This document shows positions 29,577-37,982 of a stretch of 47,889 nucleotides of DNA, one piece after another; the stretch's first letter is position 1, and each line of letters begins with the position of its first letter. The stretch spans positions 1 to 47,889 of the forward strand of contig JAITVQ010000286.1 in the NCBI GenBank assembly GCA_031285745.1, read 5' to 3'. The notes beneath the pieces are model-generated. The model saw only the letters and a list, made by a program, of their open reading frames with translations, had not been told where the DNA came from and made no database searches. Origin of the DNA: Puniceicoccales bacterium. Lineage in GTDB: Bacteria; Verrucomicrobiota; Verrucomicrobiia; Opitutales; UBA953. Position numbers and translations under genes: made by a program.

Positions 29577-29810
29577 GTTATGTAGCGCAGGCTGCCAAGT
29601 CTGCATAATAATAAAAGTTGGTTTGCCGCAAAAGATCACAAAAAACGCAAAGAGATTCTATCAATGGCCTTCGTCATCACAACCTTGATTAACGACAAAG
29701 ATAGCATCGAAATTGGTTTATAAATTTTCCTCTTTGTGCTTCTCTGCGTTCTTTTGCGGCTACCTCTTCAAAGTTTTTAAGAGGCAGGCTGGCAGCCTGC
29801 ACTACATAAC
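29577..29810. repeat. MITE-like element with ~21-bp terminal inverted repeats and internal dyad
   Basis: GTTATGTAGCGCAGGCTGCCAA versus CTGGCAGCCTGCACTACATAAC; internal GCCGCAAAAGATCACAAAAAACGCAAAGAG versus CTCTGCGTTCTTTTGCGGC. Confidence 0.75.
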
Positions 29811-30032
29811 ATTGCTGGATTTTTGAGAGACAGTCGCGCCTTTCATATAGCGGGTATTTTTGTCTCAAAATGCATTAGTGGATGGATACCCTCGCCGTCA
29901 GCGGCGGAAGCGCCAATGTCGTTGGAGATCATGCGGCCATCACTGACGGAAGAGCCATCTCCATTGAACCTCCTTGAGAAACAGAGATTTGCCCATTTGG
30001 GAATGGGTCATGTAAAAAGCAAGGGAGACTTG

Positions 30033-30322
30033 GGATAGCACTCAACTTCTACCATGATTTACAATGAAGATGCCCCTAGAATTTTTATTTCCAGCATGGT
30101 TTACATTGAAGATGGCTCCAGAAGTTGGTGAAGCTGTCATAATCCACAGTGAAGATGAGGCCAGAAATAAAAATTCTCGGATGATCTACGATGGAGATGG
30201 CCCTGGAATTTTTACTTCCAGCATGGTTTACACTGAAGATGGCTCCGGAAGTTGGTGAAGCTGTCATAATCCACGGTGAGGATTAAGCCAGAAATTGAAC
30301 TTCTTCATGGAGTATGTGGGAC
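30033..30322. repeat. Tandem palindromic repeat array B, 42/43-bp period with ~127-bp higher-order duplication; same family as array A
   Basis: Equivalent positions 30077, 30119, 30162, 30204, 30246, 30289; GAATTTTTA(T/C)TTCCAGCATGGTTTACA(T/C)TGAAGATGGCTCC(A/G)GAAGTTGGTGAAGCTGTCATAATCCAC occurs twice. Confidence 0.88.
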
Positions 30323-30440
30323 AATTCGCCCCATTGGAGTTGGTGTTGCCTACTCTTGCGAAGCTGACGCTGCTGTTGTGGCTGTTACCACTGCTGGGTA
30401 TGAAAAGGACTCTTTGGGAGAAAAATCGGGAGGATTTTCC

Positions 30441-31052
30441 CTATTTGGGATCAATGAGCAAACAGGTCATGCCGGCGGCATCTGCCGCGTCACGTCCCTT
30501 GGGGCTATCTTCAATTACCAGGCATTTTTCGGGAGGAACCCCCATTTTTTGGGCAGCCAGCAAGAACAGGTCGGGAGCTGGCTTGACCCGGGGGACATCC
30601 TCGTTTGCGACGACAATGGGAAAAAGATCCATGACCCCGATGGATTTCAGGGTGCGTTCGACATATTTACGGAAACCACCAGAAGCCACGGACAGGGGGA
30701 TTCCTTTTTTGGCAACCTCCCGGGCCAAGGCAATAACCTCGCGGCGCGGCAATGCCGTCTCTAGGCGATCGTCCAGGAAATCTTCGACATCCTGGAGCAA
30801 TTTTTCCTGATTCAGGGAAAATCCGTGCAGCTTATTCAACACAGCGATGGTGTCTCCCGTGGACATGCCTCCCATGGAGCAGAAAAAGTCCCACTCCATA
30901 TCGAACTGACCGACCTGCAGGCGAACGGCGTGTACCCATGATTGATAGTGCAGGTGCATGGTTTCGGCCAGGGTGCCGTCGCAATCAAAAATGTATCCGG
31001 CAAAATCTCCCGGTGGAGGCTGGAGTGGTATAATGTTGTCGTCGGTGGACAT
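30441..31052 (-). CDS. HAD-superfamily phosphatase / beta-phosphoglucomutase-like
   Basis: IFDCDGTLAETM, SVASGGFRKYVERTL, KPAPDLFLLAAQKMGVPPEKCLVIEDSPKG; start MSTDDN at 31052. Confidence 0.88.
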   Translation of the reverse strand: MSTDDNIIPLQPPPGDFAGYIFDCDGTLAETMHLHYQSWVHAVRLQVGQFDMEWDFFCSMGGMSTGDTIAVLNKLHGFSLNQEKLLQDVEDFLDDRLETALPRREVIALAREVAKKGIPLSVASGGFRKYVERTLKSIGVMDLFPIVVANEDVPRVKPAPDLFLLAAQKMGVPPEKCLVIEDSPKGRDAADAAGMTCLLIDPK

Positions 31053-31270
31053 GTCTCTGTGAGAAGAAAGAAGCGGGAATAAAGAATCGGGCGGAAGGGA
31101 CAAGGCGCAATGCAGGGATGAGTCTGAAACGCAATAGATCACCATTGCAGGACGAGGGTTTTTCCGAAAAAGCCGCCGATGGTTTTCCATATACGAGTAT
31201 TTATGGAATCAATAATCGTCTTTGATTTTATCAATTACCCCTAGCGGAGCGGAATTGATATAATTCCTGC

Positions 31271-32041
31271 ATGGATACTCTCAACCATTTGCATTCCCAG
31301 GGGTGTTCATTGGTTGAAACCTCCTCCCCTAGCCTGACCGCGACGCGCATCCTTTGCGGAGTGTTGCTGATTGCCTTGGCAACAATGGCCTCGGGATGCA
31401 TGACGGTGGCGGGTGCCGGACTGGCCGCATTGACAGGTGACAGTCATATGATTACCCATGGCATGACGGCTGACACAGTTTTCGCAGGAGCATTGGTGGG
31501 GGACCGTTTCGCTCTCCATTTCGAGCCGGGAAAAAATTCTCCAGATGATTATTCCGGGGCATGGCCCGCGAGGCAGGATTGGCTAAAGGGGCTGACTGAT
31601 GAGCAGAGGGGTTTGATGGGTATCTTGGAAAAGGACCCGGCTACGGCCCTGAATGAACGATGGGATGAAAAGGGTGAGGATTATTGCACGGTTTTTCTCC
31701 GCTCCTTTACCAACCCCAATGTCCATTACAGCGCGGCATTGCTGGAAAAGATTTACGAGGAGGTTCCGGCTGTTAAAACGGCTGTTTTTAAAAGCAGGGC
31801 GTGTTCTGCCGGATTTTTGGAGGCAAATTTCCCGGAAACATATGATCTAGCCTTGGCTGGCGATTATGAGCCTTTGATTAACATCGTTTCCAATGCCAAT
31901 GCGCCCGCCTTCCTGGTCAGGAATGTGGCGAATTCGGACGCGCTGCCATCAGAAGTGACTCAATGCGCACGGACAAAACTTGTCGGAAGAATGGTCCGTG
32001 AGTCTGCCACTTCTGAAGGACTGGACAACTTGTGGCTCTGA
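31271..32041 (+). CDS. Putative lipoprotein of unknown function
   Basis: N-terminal hydrophobic segment with lipobox-like LATMASGC. Confidence 0.6.
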   Translation: MDTLNHLHSQGCSLVETSSPSLTATRILCGVLLIALATMASGCMTVAGAGLAALTGDSHMITHGMTADTVFAGALVGDRFALHFEPGKNSPDDYSGAWPARQDWLKGLTDEQRGLMGILEKDPATALNERWDEKGEDYCTVFLRSFTNPNVHYSAALLEKIYEEVPAVKTAVFKSRACSAGFLEANFPETYDLALAGDYEPLINIVSNANAPAFLVRNVANSDALPSEVTQCARTKLVGRMVRESATSEGLDNLWL

Positions 32042-32101
32042 TTGGCCAGAAGGAGTATTTTCGCAGTGGTAACGGCATCAATTATCTGCCAAAACATTCA
32101 C

Positions 32102-32995
32102 ATGTCTCTTCCTAAAGTTGGATTCATCGGTATCGGGGTCATGGGTCGCAGCATGGCTGGTCATCTGTTGGCTGCCGGGTATCCATTGACTGTATACACC
32201 CGTACCGCAGCAAAGGCAAAACCGTTGGTTGACTCAGGGGCGACCTGGGCCGCGACACCGGAGGAGGCAGCCAAGGATGCGGAGGTAGTCATCACCATGG
32301 TTGGCTATCCCGCAGACGTTGATGAAGTTTACCGGGGGCCGAAGGGCATCTTTAAAACGGTAAAAACAGGCGCGCTGCTGATAGATATGACAACCTCGAG
32401 CCCGAAGTTGGCTCGCGAGCTGGCAACTGAAGGCGCGGCACAGGGATTGTCAGTGCTGGATGCGCCGGTTTCCGGTGGTGACATTGGCGCGCGCGAGGCG
32501 CGCCTGGCCATCATGGTCGGTGGGGAGAAGAAGGATTTTGAACGCGCGTTGCCGTTGTTTCAATTAATGGGAAAGAATATTGTTCATCAAGGCCCGGCAG
32601 GAAGCGGGCAGCTAACCAAGCTGTGTAACCAAATCGCTATCGCGGGGGGAATGCTCGCGGTCTGCGAGTCACTGGCGTTCGCCAAGAGTGCCGGTCTTGA
32701 TCCGGCCAGCGTCTTGAAAAGTATCGAAAGCGGGGCGGCTGGCAGTTGGGGATTAAGCAATCTCGGGCCGCGCATTCTGCGTGAGGATTGGTCGCCGGGT
32801 TTTTTTGTTAAGCATTTTCTGAAAGACATGCGCCTTGCGCTGGAGGCGGCCAAGGAACAGAACATTGCCTTGCCGGGGTTGGCCTTGGCGGAAAAACTGT
32901 ATGCCCGGCTTGTTGAAGAGGGAGGGGCTGATTATGGTACGCAAGCCCTGTTCCAGCTCTACATGCGGCATCCGCAAAATCCGGACAACCGATGA
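32102..32995 (+). CDS. 3-hydroxyisobutyrate dehydrogenase-family NAD(P)-binding oxidoreductase (GarR/MmsB-like)
   Basis: VGFIGIGVMGRSMAGHLLAAGY; DAPVSGGDIGAREARLAIMVGG; GSGQLTKLCNQIAIAG. Confidence 0.9.
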   Translation: MSLPKVGFIGIGVMGRSMAGHLLAAGYPLTVYTRTAAKAKPLVDSGATWAATPEEAAKDAEVVITMVGYPADVDEVYRGPKGIFKTVKTGALLIDMTTSSPKLARELATEGAAQGLSVLDAPVSGGDIGAREARLAIMVGGEKKDFERALPLFQLMGKNIVHQGPAGSGQLTKLCNQIAIAGGMLAVCESLAFAKSAGLDPASVLKSIESGAAGSWGLSNLGPRILREDWSPGFFVKHFLKDMRLALEAAKEQNIALPGLALAEKLYARLVEEGGADYGTQALFQLYMRHPQNPDNR

Positions 32996-33144
32996 AAAGA
33001 ATGAATATGCCAGTAACCAAGAAACCGGTGATCAGGGGATTCCGACCGCTTGCGCCTGATATTCTGGGCAACTGGGTCTATGCGGTGGTTATCGCGCTGT
33101 TGGTTCTGCAGTTTGTCGCGCTGATTGCCTTGGAAATTCTGTGA
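32992..33144 (+). CDS. Small membrane protein (50 aa), overlapping upstream stop; absent from ORF track
   Basis: MKRMNMPVTKKPVIRGFRPLAPDILGNWVYAVVIALLVLQFVALIALEIL; ATGA overlap with 32993-32995 TGA. Confidence 0.45.
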   Translation: MKRMNMPVTKKPVIRGFRPLAPDILGNWVYAVVIALLVLQFVALIALEIL

Positions 33145-33172
33145 ACAGCGAGCAGTCGGCGCAGTTGGCCGT

Positions 33173-33940
33173 TTAGCGTTTTTGCTCAAACAGCCATTCC
33201 CAGGTTTCGGGATTATTGAGCGCCGGTGTCCAGGCATCGTGGGCGACGTTGGGGAACAGGGTCAGCTTGGGCTTGCTGCCGACCGCCTTCAGGGCTTCTG
33301 CCATTTTCTTTGAGTTTTCCGGCGAAACGACGGGGTCCTTCTCTCCGTGGAATATCCAAAGGGGAACGCGCTTGTATTCCTTTACCTGTTGAGGATAGCC
33401 TCCGCCACAAATGGGAATTGCTGCGGCAAAGAACTTGGGGCGGGCTTCCAGGGATCTGAAAGTCGCATAGCCTCCCATCGAAAGACCAATTAAATAAACA
33501 CGGTGTTTATCCACAGGATTTTCTTTGATGACTTGGTCAAGCAGGCTTAACGCAGCATTCAGTGGTTGGTCAGGAATATCCTTGGAATTTTGCGGAGAAG
33601 TGTATCCCCAAAACGAATTGGCTGGGCACTGGGGAACAACCACAAAGCAGGGATACTTTTTCCGATAAGTCTCATTGATAAAAAGCTCCGCGCCATTTTT
33701 GACTTGGGAGGTATTGTTACTGCCGCGTTCGCCTGCGCCATGCAGGAATAAAACTACCGGATATGTTTTGCCCGGTTCAATTTTCTCCGGTTTCAACAAG
33801 CGGTAGGGCAGTTTATATCCCGATTTGAGGGCAAAGGCTTGCGCCTCGAATTTCTCTGCGGGAGTTTGCCCAATAAGAACCACTGGGCACAAAAGAAGAA
33901 ACAGCAGTTGGAAAAGTATACGCATAAGCAAGGAGGACAT
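33173..33940 (-). CDS. Alpha/beta hydrolase (prolyl-oligopeptidase/esterase-like), secreted
   Basis: VVLFLHGAGERGSNN; GLSMGGYATF catalytic Ser motif; N-terminal signal. Confidence 0.85.
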   Translation of the reverse strand: MSSLLMRILFQLLFLLLCPVVLIGQTPAEKFEAQAFALKSGYKLPYRLLKPEKIEPGKTYPVVLFLHGAGERGSNNTSQVKNGAELFINETYRKKYPCFVVVPQCPANSFWGYTSPQNSKDIPDQPLNAALSLLDQVIKENPVDKHRVYLIGLSMGGYATFRSLEARPKFFAAAIPICGGGYPQQVKEYKRVPLWIFHGEKDPVVSPENSKKMAEALKAVGSKPKLTLFPNVAHDAWTPALNNPETWEWLFEQKR

Positions 33941-33995
33941 GGAATAAGACCCTGCCTACCAGATGTTGTTTCAATCAAACCTGTGAAACCAAAAA

Positions 33996-35501
33996 TCAGG
34001 CCAATACTTCTGCGAAAACAGATTCGATTTTCTCGTAAGGCTCTGCGCCAACACTGATACGGATGAGTTCGGGATCGATGCCGCAGGAGAGCAAGTTCCC
34101 TCTCCCCTCTCGGCAGGAAACCTTGTCGTAATGCGCCAGATAAATGTAAGGTGACACCAAGGTAAATTCTGTGCCAAAGCTTGGGCCTTTTGGTGTTTGT
34201 AATCGGTCGTAAAAGGTGGCAACCGGTTTCTTAAGCTCAATGGAAATCATGCACCCCGGCATTTCCGGCCCTCGGGCAATGGTTGAGTAATTTTTTGCCG
34301 AGGCAGAACTGTAAGCCCAAGAGATACGCCTTACTCCAGAGTGTCCTTCCAGCCAGGAAGCCAGACGCATGGTATTCTTGTTAATTTGCGCTGATACCGT
34401 TGGCATGTTTCCGATCTGTGCGGCAAGTCGGGCAATGTCACGCGAGTAGGCAGGAGAATGAGCGGCAGTTGCTGCAGCTTTCAGATCACTGTAATAAGGC
34501 GAATCAGGGTTGAGGGCTACGGCCCCGGCCAATACATCGCCCTTGTGTGCCGCGTATTTTGTCAGGCTATTGACCAGGATGTCACAATGGGGCAGCAAAT
34601 CCACATTGGTCAGCCCACAGATGGAAGGATCAAAGATACGCACAGCTCCGTAGCGTTGAGCAATTTCAGAGAGTCGGACAATATCTGCGGTGCGGACAAG
34701 AGGGTTGGTTGGTGCCTCGGTGATGACTCCTGCAATACGTGAACCGTTTTCAGCAAAGAATTTTTCGATGGCTGACTGGTCGAGCACGTTGCTCAAGACA
34801 ACAAAACTCTCATCAGGGCGAAGACATTTTTGCAGAATGGATGTCGTATCCGCGTAAAGCCAGCCGAGCTGAAGCCAAAGATTGCGCCCCCGCGGACGTT
34901 GGATGGCCAATGTGGCTTCGAAGGCGGCGTAAAACGCGTTCATTCCTGCCCGGCAAAGTAGAATGTCGTCTGACTTGGCTGGAGAAAGCAAGGGCGCCAA
35001 TGTTGCTGCAACGGCGTTGGCGGGGTTTTCATCCGACAGCAATTCCGATTCTACGGCATCACGATATCCATGGGCGACGAGCCAATCCTCGGCCTGGCGC
35101 GACGAAATGGAAACACCCATGTGCTGGATGAGTTTTGCCGCATTATAGGCTATCTGTGGATCGTTGGGAGTAAGATGGAGCAATACCCAACCGTCGGTTT
35201 CGATAATCCCATAATCATTTTGCTGGCCGGATAATTCCACAATCCGTTGCGCTGTTGCCACAGAAGGCAATGGATACAAGGCGCGGGCCCCCAGCTTGGC
35301 ATGTTCCGCTAGTTTTATGACCGCTTCCGCGATAAACGGATGGCGAACAAATCGCGGATAGCCCGTGTGTACCTTATCCATGGTCTCCGGTGCGCGCTCC
35401 TCATACCCGATGACATCCGCCATGGTCGGAAGACTGACGATAACAGAATGCTCGCAACCGGGGATGCGTGCACCCACGGGGAATTGGCAGGGAATGGACA
35501 T
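33996..35501 (-). CDS. Cys/Met-metabolism-like PLP-dependent enzyme (cystathionine gamma-synthase-like)
   Basis: NSLTKYAAHKGDVLAGAVAL PLP-lysine region; fold-type I arrangement. Confidence 0.72.
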   Translation of the reverse strand: MSIPCQFPVGARIPGCEHSVIVSLPTMADVIGYEERAPETMDKVHTGYPRFVRHPFIAEAVIKLAEHAKLGARALYPLPSVATAQRIVELSGQQNDYGIIETDGWVLLHLTPNDPQIAYNAAKLIQHMGVSISSRQAEDWLVAHGYRDAVESELLSDENPANAVAATLAPLLSPAKSDDILLCRAGMNAFYAAFEATLAIQRPRGRNLWLQLGWLYADTTSILQKCLRPDESFVVLSNVLDQSAIEKFFAENGSRIAGVITEAPTNPLVRTADIVRLSEIAQRYGAVRIFDPSICGLTNVDLLPHCDILVNSLTKYAAHKGDVLAGAVALNPDSPYYSDLKAAATAAHSPAYSRDIARLAAQIGNMPTVSAQINKNTMRLASWLEGHSGVRRISWAYSSASAKNYSTIARGPEMPGCMISIELKKPVATFYDRLQTPKGPSFGTEFTLVSPYIYLAHYDKVSCREGRGNLLSCGIDPELIRISVGAEPYEKIESVFAEVLA

Positions 35502-35505
35502 GTAA

Positions 35506-36768
35506 TCAAAGCCCTTCTGGCAGTATCTCGTTTTGGATAATTTGCTCCAACATTTGGCGGCGACGAATCAAAGTGGGCTTGCCGTTGGCATCGATAAGCA
35601 CCTCGGCGGATTCTGGAAAACTATTATAGTTTTTTGAACTCATGGCCGAGCAATAGGCTCCGGCTCCGCCAATGACACAAATGTCGTCAATTTGAACTTC
35701 AGGCAATGAGCGGGAACTGAGTGCTTCCGGGTCACCGGGTGCGCAAGTGACCAAGTCTCCGGATTCACAGCAGTGGCCGACGACAACATAATCGTGTTTC
35801 TTTCCGGTATCACGGGCTGGCACGGTGAAAACCGGATGTTGGGCGCCATAAAGAGAGGGGCGCAAAATGTCTGTCATTCCGGTATCAAGTTTGAGAAAGC
35901 GGTGTCCGGCTGTCCCTGTGTCCACGATATCCTGTATCCGAGAAATCACTACTCCGCAATTGGCGACAAGAAAGGTTCCCGGTTCAATTTCCAGATGCAG
36001 CTGGCGGTCGGTCTCCTTGGCAAGTTTTTCTATGGCTTCCTTGATGGGAATGCCGACAGTCTGCATATCAGTACCTTTCTCACTGCTGACTCGAGCGACT
36101 TTAAATCCACCTCCAAGATTGAGGACTGTGGCATCGGGGAATTTTTTTACCAACTCTAGGCTCATTTGCGATACCTGTTGCCAGATCACAGGATCACTTC
36201 CCGATCCGATATGGGTATGAACCCGGACAATTTTCAACCGATGTTGCCGGGCGAGATCAAGTACGTTGTCGACATATTCATGCCATATCCCAAATGATGA
36301 ATCAGGGCCGCCGACATTGGTTTTTCCAGTTCCCCCTGACCCTTTTCCGGGGTTAAGGCGGACTCCTATTTCAGCGCCTGGAAACTGTCTTCCAATTCGG
36401 TCGATCTGACTAAGCGAGCAGGCGTTAACCTTGATACCAGTTTTCCAGAGGTCGGCAAAATCATCCGGAAACTCCTGGGTACTTAAGGAAATTTTCTGCG
36501 GAGCTATGCCTGCGCGAATAGCCCGCCATGCCTCATATCCTGAACTGGCGTCAAAATGCAGCCCCTTGCGATCAAAGATTCGCAATACGGCAGCATTGGG
36601 TAATGCCTTCATCGCAAAACGAACCGTTAGGCCAAAAGCATTGGGAAAAGCCAGGGCTACGTCAGCTTGTTTTTCAAGAGCGGCCTTATCATAAACATAA
36701 ATCGGGGTGCCAAAATTGACGGCGATTTGTTTGGCAAGCTTGGGAGAAAGTAGGCTCAACGTTTCCAT
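35506..36768 (-). CDS. lysA: Diaminopimelate decarboxylase-like PLP enzyme
   Basis: FGTPIYVYDKAALEKQ; VRFAMKALPNAAVLR; HTHIGSGSDPVIW; GGGFKVAR; EPGTFLVANCG; CCESGDL. Confidence 0.8.
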   Translation of the reverse strand: METLSLLSPKLAKQIAVNFGTPIYVYDKAALEKQADVALAFPNAFGLTVRFAMKALPNAAVLRIFDRKGLHFDASSGYEAWRAIRAGIAPQKISLSTQEFPDDFADLWKTGIKVNACSLSQIDRIGRQFPGAEIGVRLNPGKGSGGTGKTNVGGPDSSFGIWHEYVDNVLDLARQHRLKIVRVHTHIGSGSDPVIWQQVSQMSLELVKKFPDATVLNLGGGFKVARVSSEKGTDMQTVGIPIKEAIEKLAKETDRQLHLEIEPGTFLVANCGVVISRIQDIVDTGTAGHRFLKLDTGMTDILRPSLYGAQHPVFTVPARDTGKKHDYVVVGHCCESGDLVTCAPGDPEALSSRSLPEVQIDDICVIGGAGAYCSAMSSKNYNSFPESAEVLIDANGKPTLIRRRQMLEQIIQNEILPEGL

Positions 36769-36920
36769 TTACAAAAGATGAGCGATACACCTTGGGCAAC
36801 AATGAGATTGTTGCCAATAGATTTTGCAATTTTCGACCAAACTTAACCAAGACGCTGTGACATGATGGTTATAAAATAAGTTTATTATTCACCAGAACAG
36901 ACTGCCATTAACTCTGTGAA

Positions 36921-36963
36921 CCCCTCAAGTGAGCTATATTTTCTACATATAGCTCATTCGGGG
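36921..36963. repeat. Inverted repeat / hairpin
   Basis: CCCC..GAGCTATAT-TTTCTAC-ATATAGCTC..GGGG. Confidence 0.6.
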
Positions 36964-37007
36964 TACATGAAATTAACAACCAGAGGAGTTGTTGAAAGAG
37001 CTAGGTA

Positions 37008-37421
37008 TTATTTGGGAATATTACCTTTAAGCAGGCGCTCAAGGTCCAAAATAAGATCTGCGACATTCCTTTCGGTGCAACGGGCGCCGATGTATCGAAG
37101 CGCATTTTTTATCGAGTCGGGAAGGTACTCCAACCCATCCGATTCAGGTTCTGCCGCAGCTTCGAGCCTTTCATGAATATCAACCAATTTTTCCTGACCT
37201 CTAGGAATACAGTCCAAAAGGTAAGCTCTCAAGAGATGAGCCTGGGTTTCAGGCGGGAATCTCTTGGAAATTTTTACAAAAACGGCCCCTCCTACAGTAG
37301 CCCTGCCATTGCAGTACTGGTTGAACTGGGAGATATCCATTTTCAGTTCTTTGGCGAGTGCTGCTTGAGACAAGGTCCCGGATTCGACGATAGCGCGGAG
37401 GGCAGTTGAGAAACGGCTCAT
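37008..37421 (-). CDS. XRE-type HTH-containing protein (putative regulator)
   Basis: ALRAIVESGTLSQAALAKELKMDISQFNQYCNGRA HTH-like segment. Confidence 0.6.
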   Translation of the reverse strand: MSRFSTALRAIVESGTLSQAALAKELKMDISQFNQYCNGRATVGGAVFVKISKRFPPETQAHLLRAYLLDCIPRGQEKLVDIHERLEAAAEPESDGLEYLPDSIKNALRYIGARCTERNVADLILDLERLLKGNIPK

Positions 37422-37501
37422 ATTTAAGTCTCTTTACGAATTATAAAAAAGTTCAAGATTTTGTTACATCTATAAATTTTATCTTATTTAAGATTTTATT
37501 C

Positions 37502-37696
37502 ATGAAAACAAGTGATCAAAAAGCCGTGCTGAAATTTGAACTGAAGGCACTTCGTTCGTTGAGAATATCATCATCGGCTGGCATTGTTATGGCGGCTAAG
37601 CAACGTGAAGATGTTATTTCTAGGGAAATAGCACGGTTGTCAAAGAAATGTTCTCAGAAAAAGCATCTAAAGCCTAATATTAAAATAGATATGTAA
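37502..37696 (+). CDS. Small basic hypothetical protein
   Basis: 64 aa MKTSDQKAVLKFELKALRSLRIS...; divergent from the XRE-type gene. Confidence 0.4.
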   Translation: MKTSDQKAVLKFELKALRSLRISSSAGIVMAAKQREDVISREIARLSKKCSQKKHLKPNIKIDM

Positions 37697-37982
37697 GAAG
37701 TTAGTTTAGATAGTTTCAGTTAATTGAACGATGAACTGTGTTTTCGAAACTTCGATCCCAAGAGAGTTAATCTCATGGAAGCCATAATGATGCCGAGTAA
37801 AAGTATTGAGTGATACATTTCTTCCTCATTCTCGGGGAAACTGCTTTGTCTAGTCTGTCAATATACCCTTTTCGGTGATATTGAAAAGTGGATACGGGTT
37901 GCCAATTCATGGTTGTTTTAAAGGTGATTTTTAAGGTGGTATTGGGCATTTTTGTTTTCGAGTGTAACTGAATTAACAACAC

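Noticed and set aside
30064-30267. Short ORFs on both strands in array B
   Set aside because: Repeat-derived; 43-bp units break the frame periodicity.
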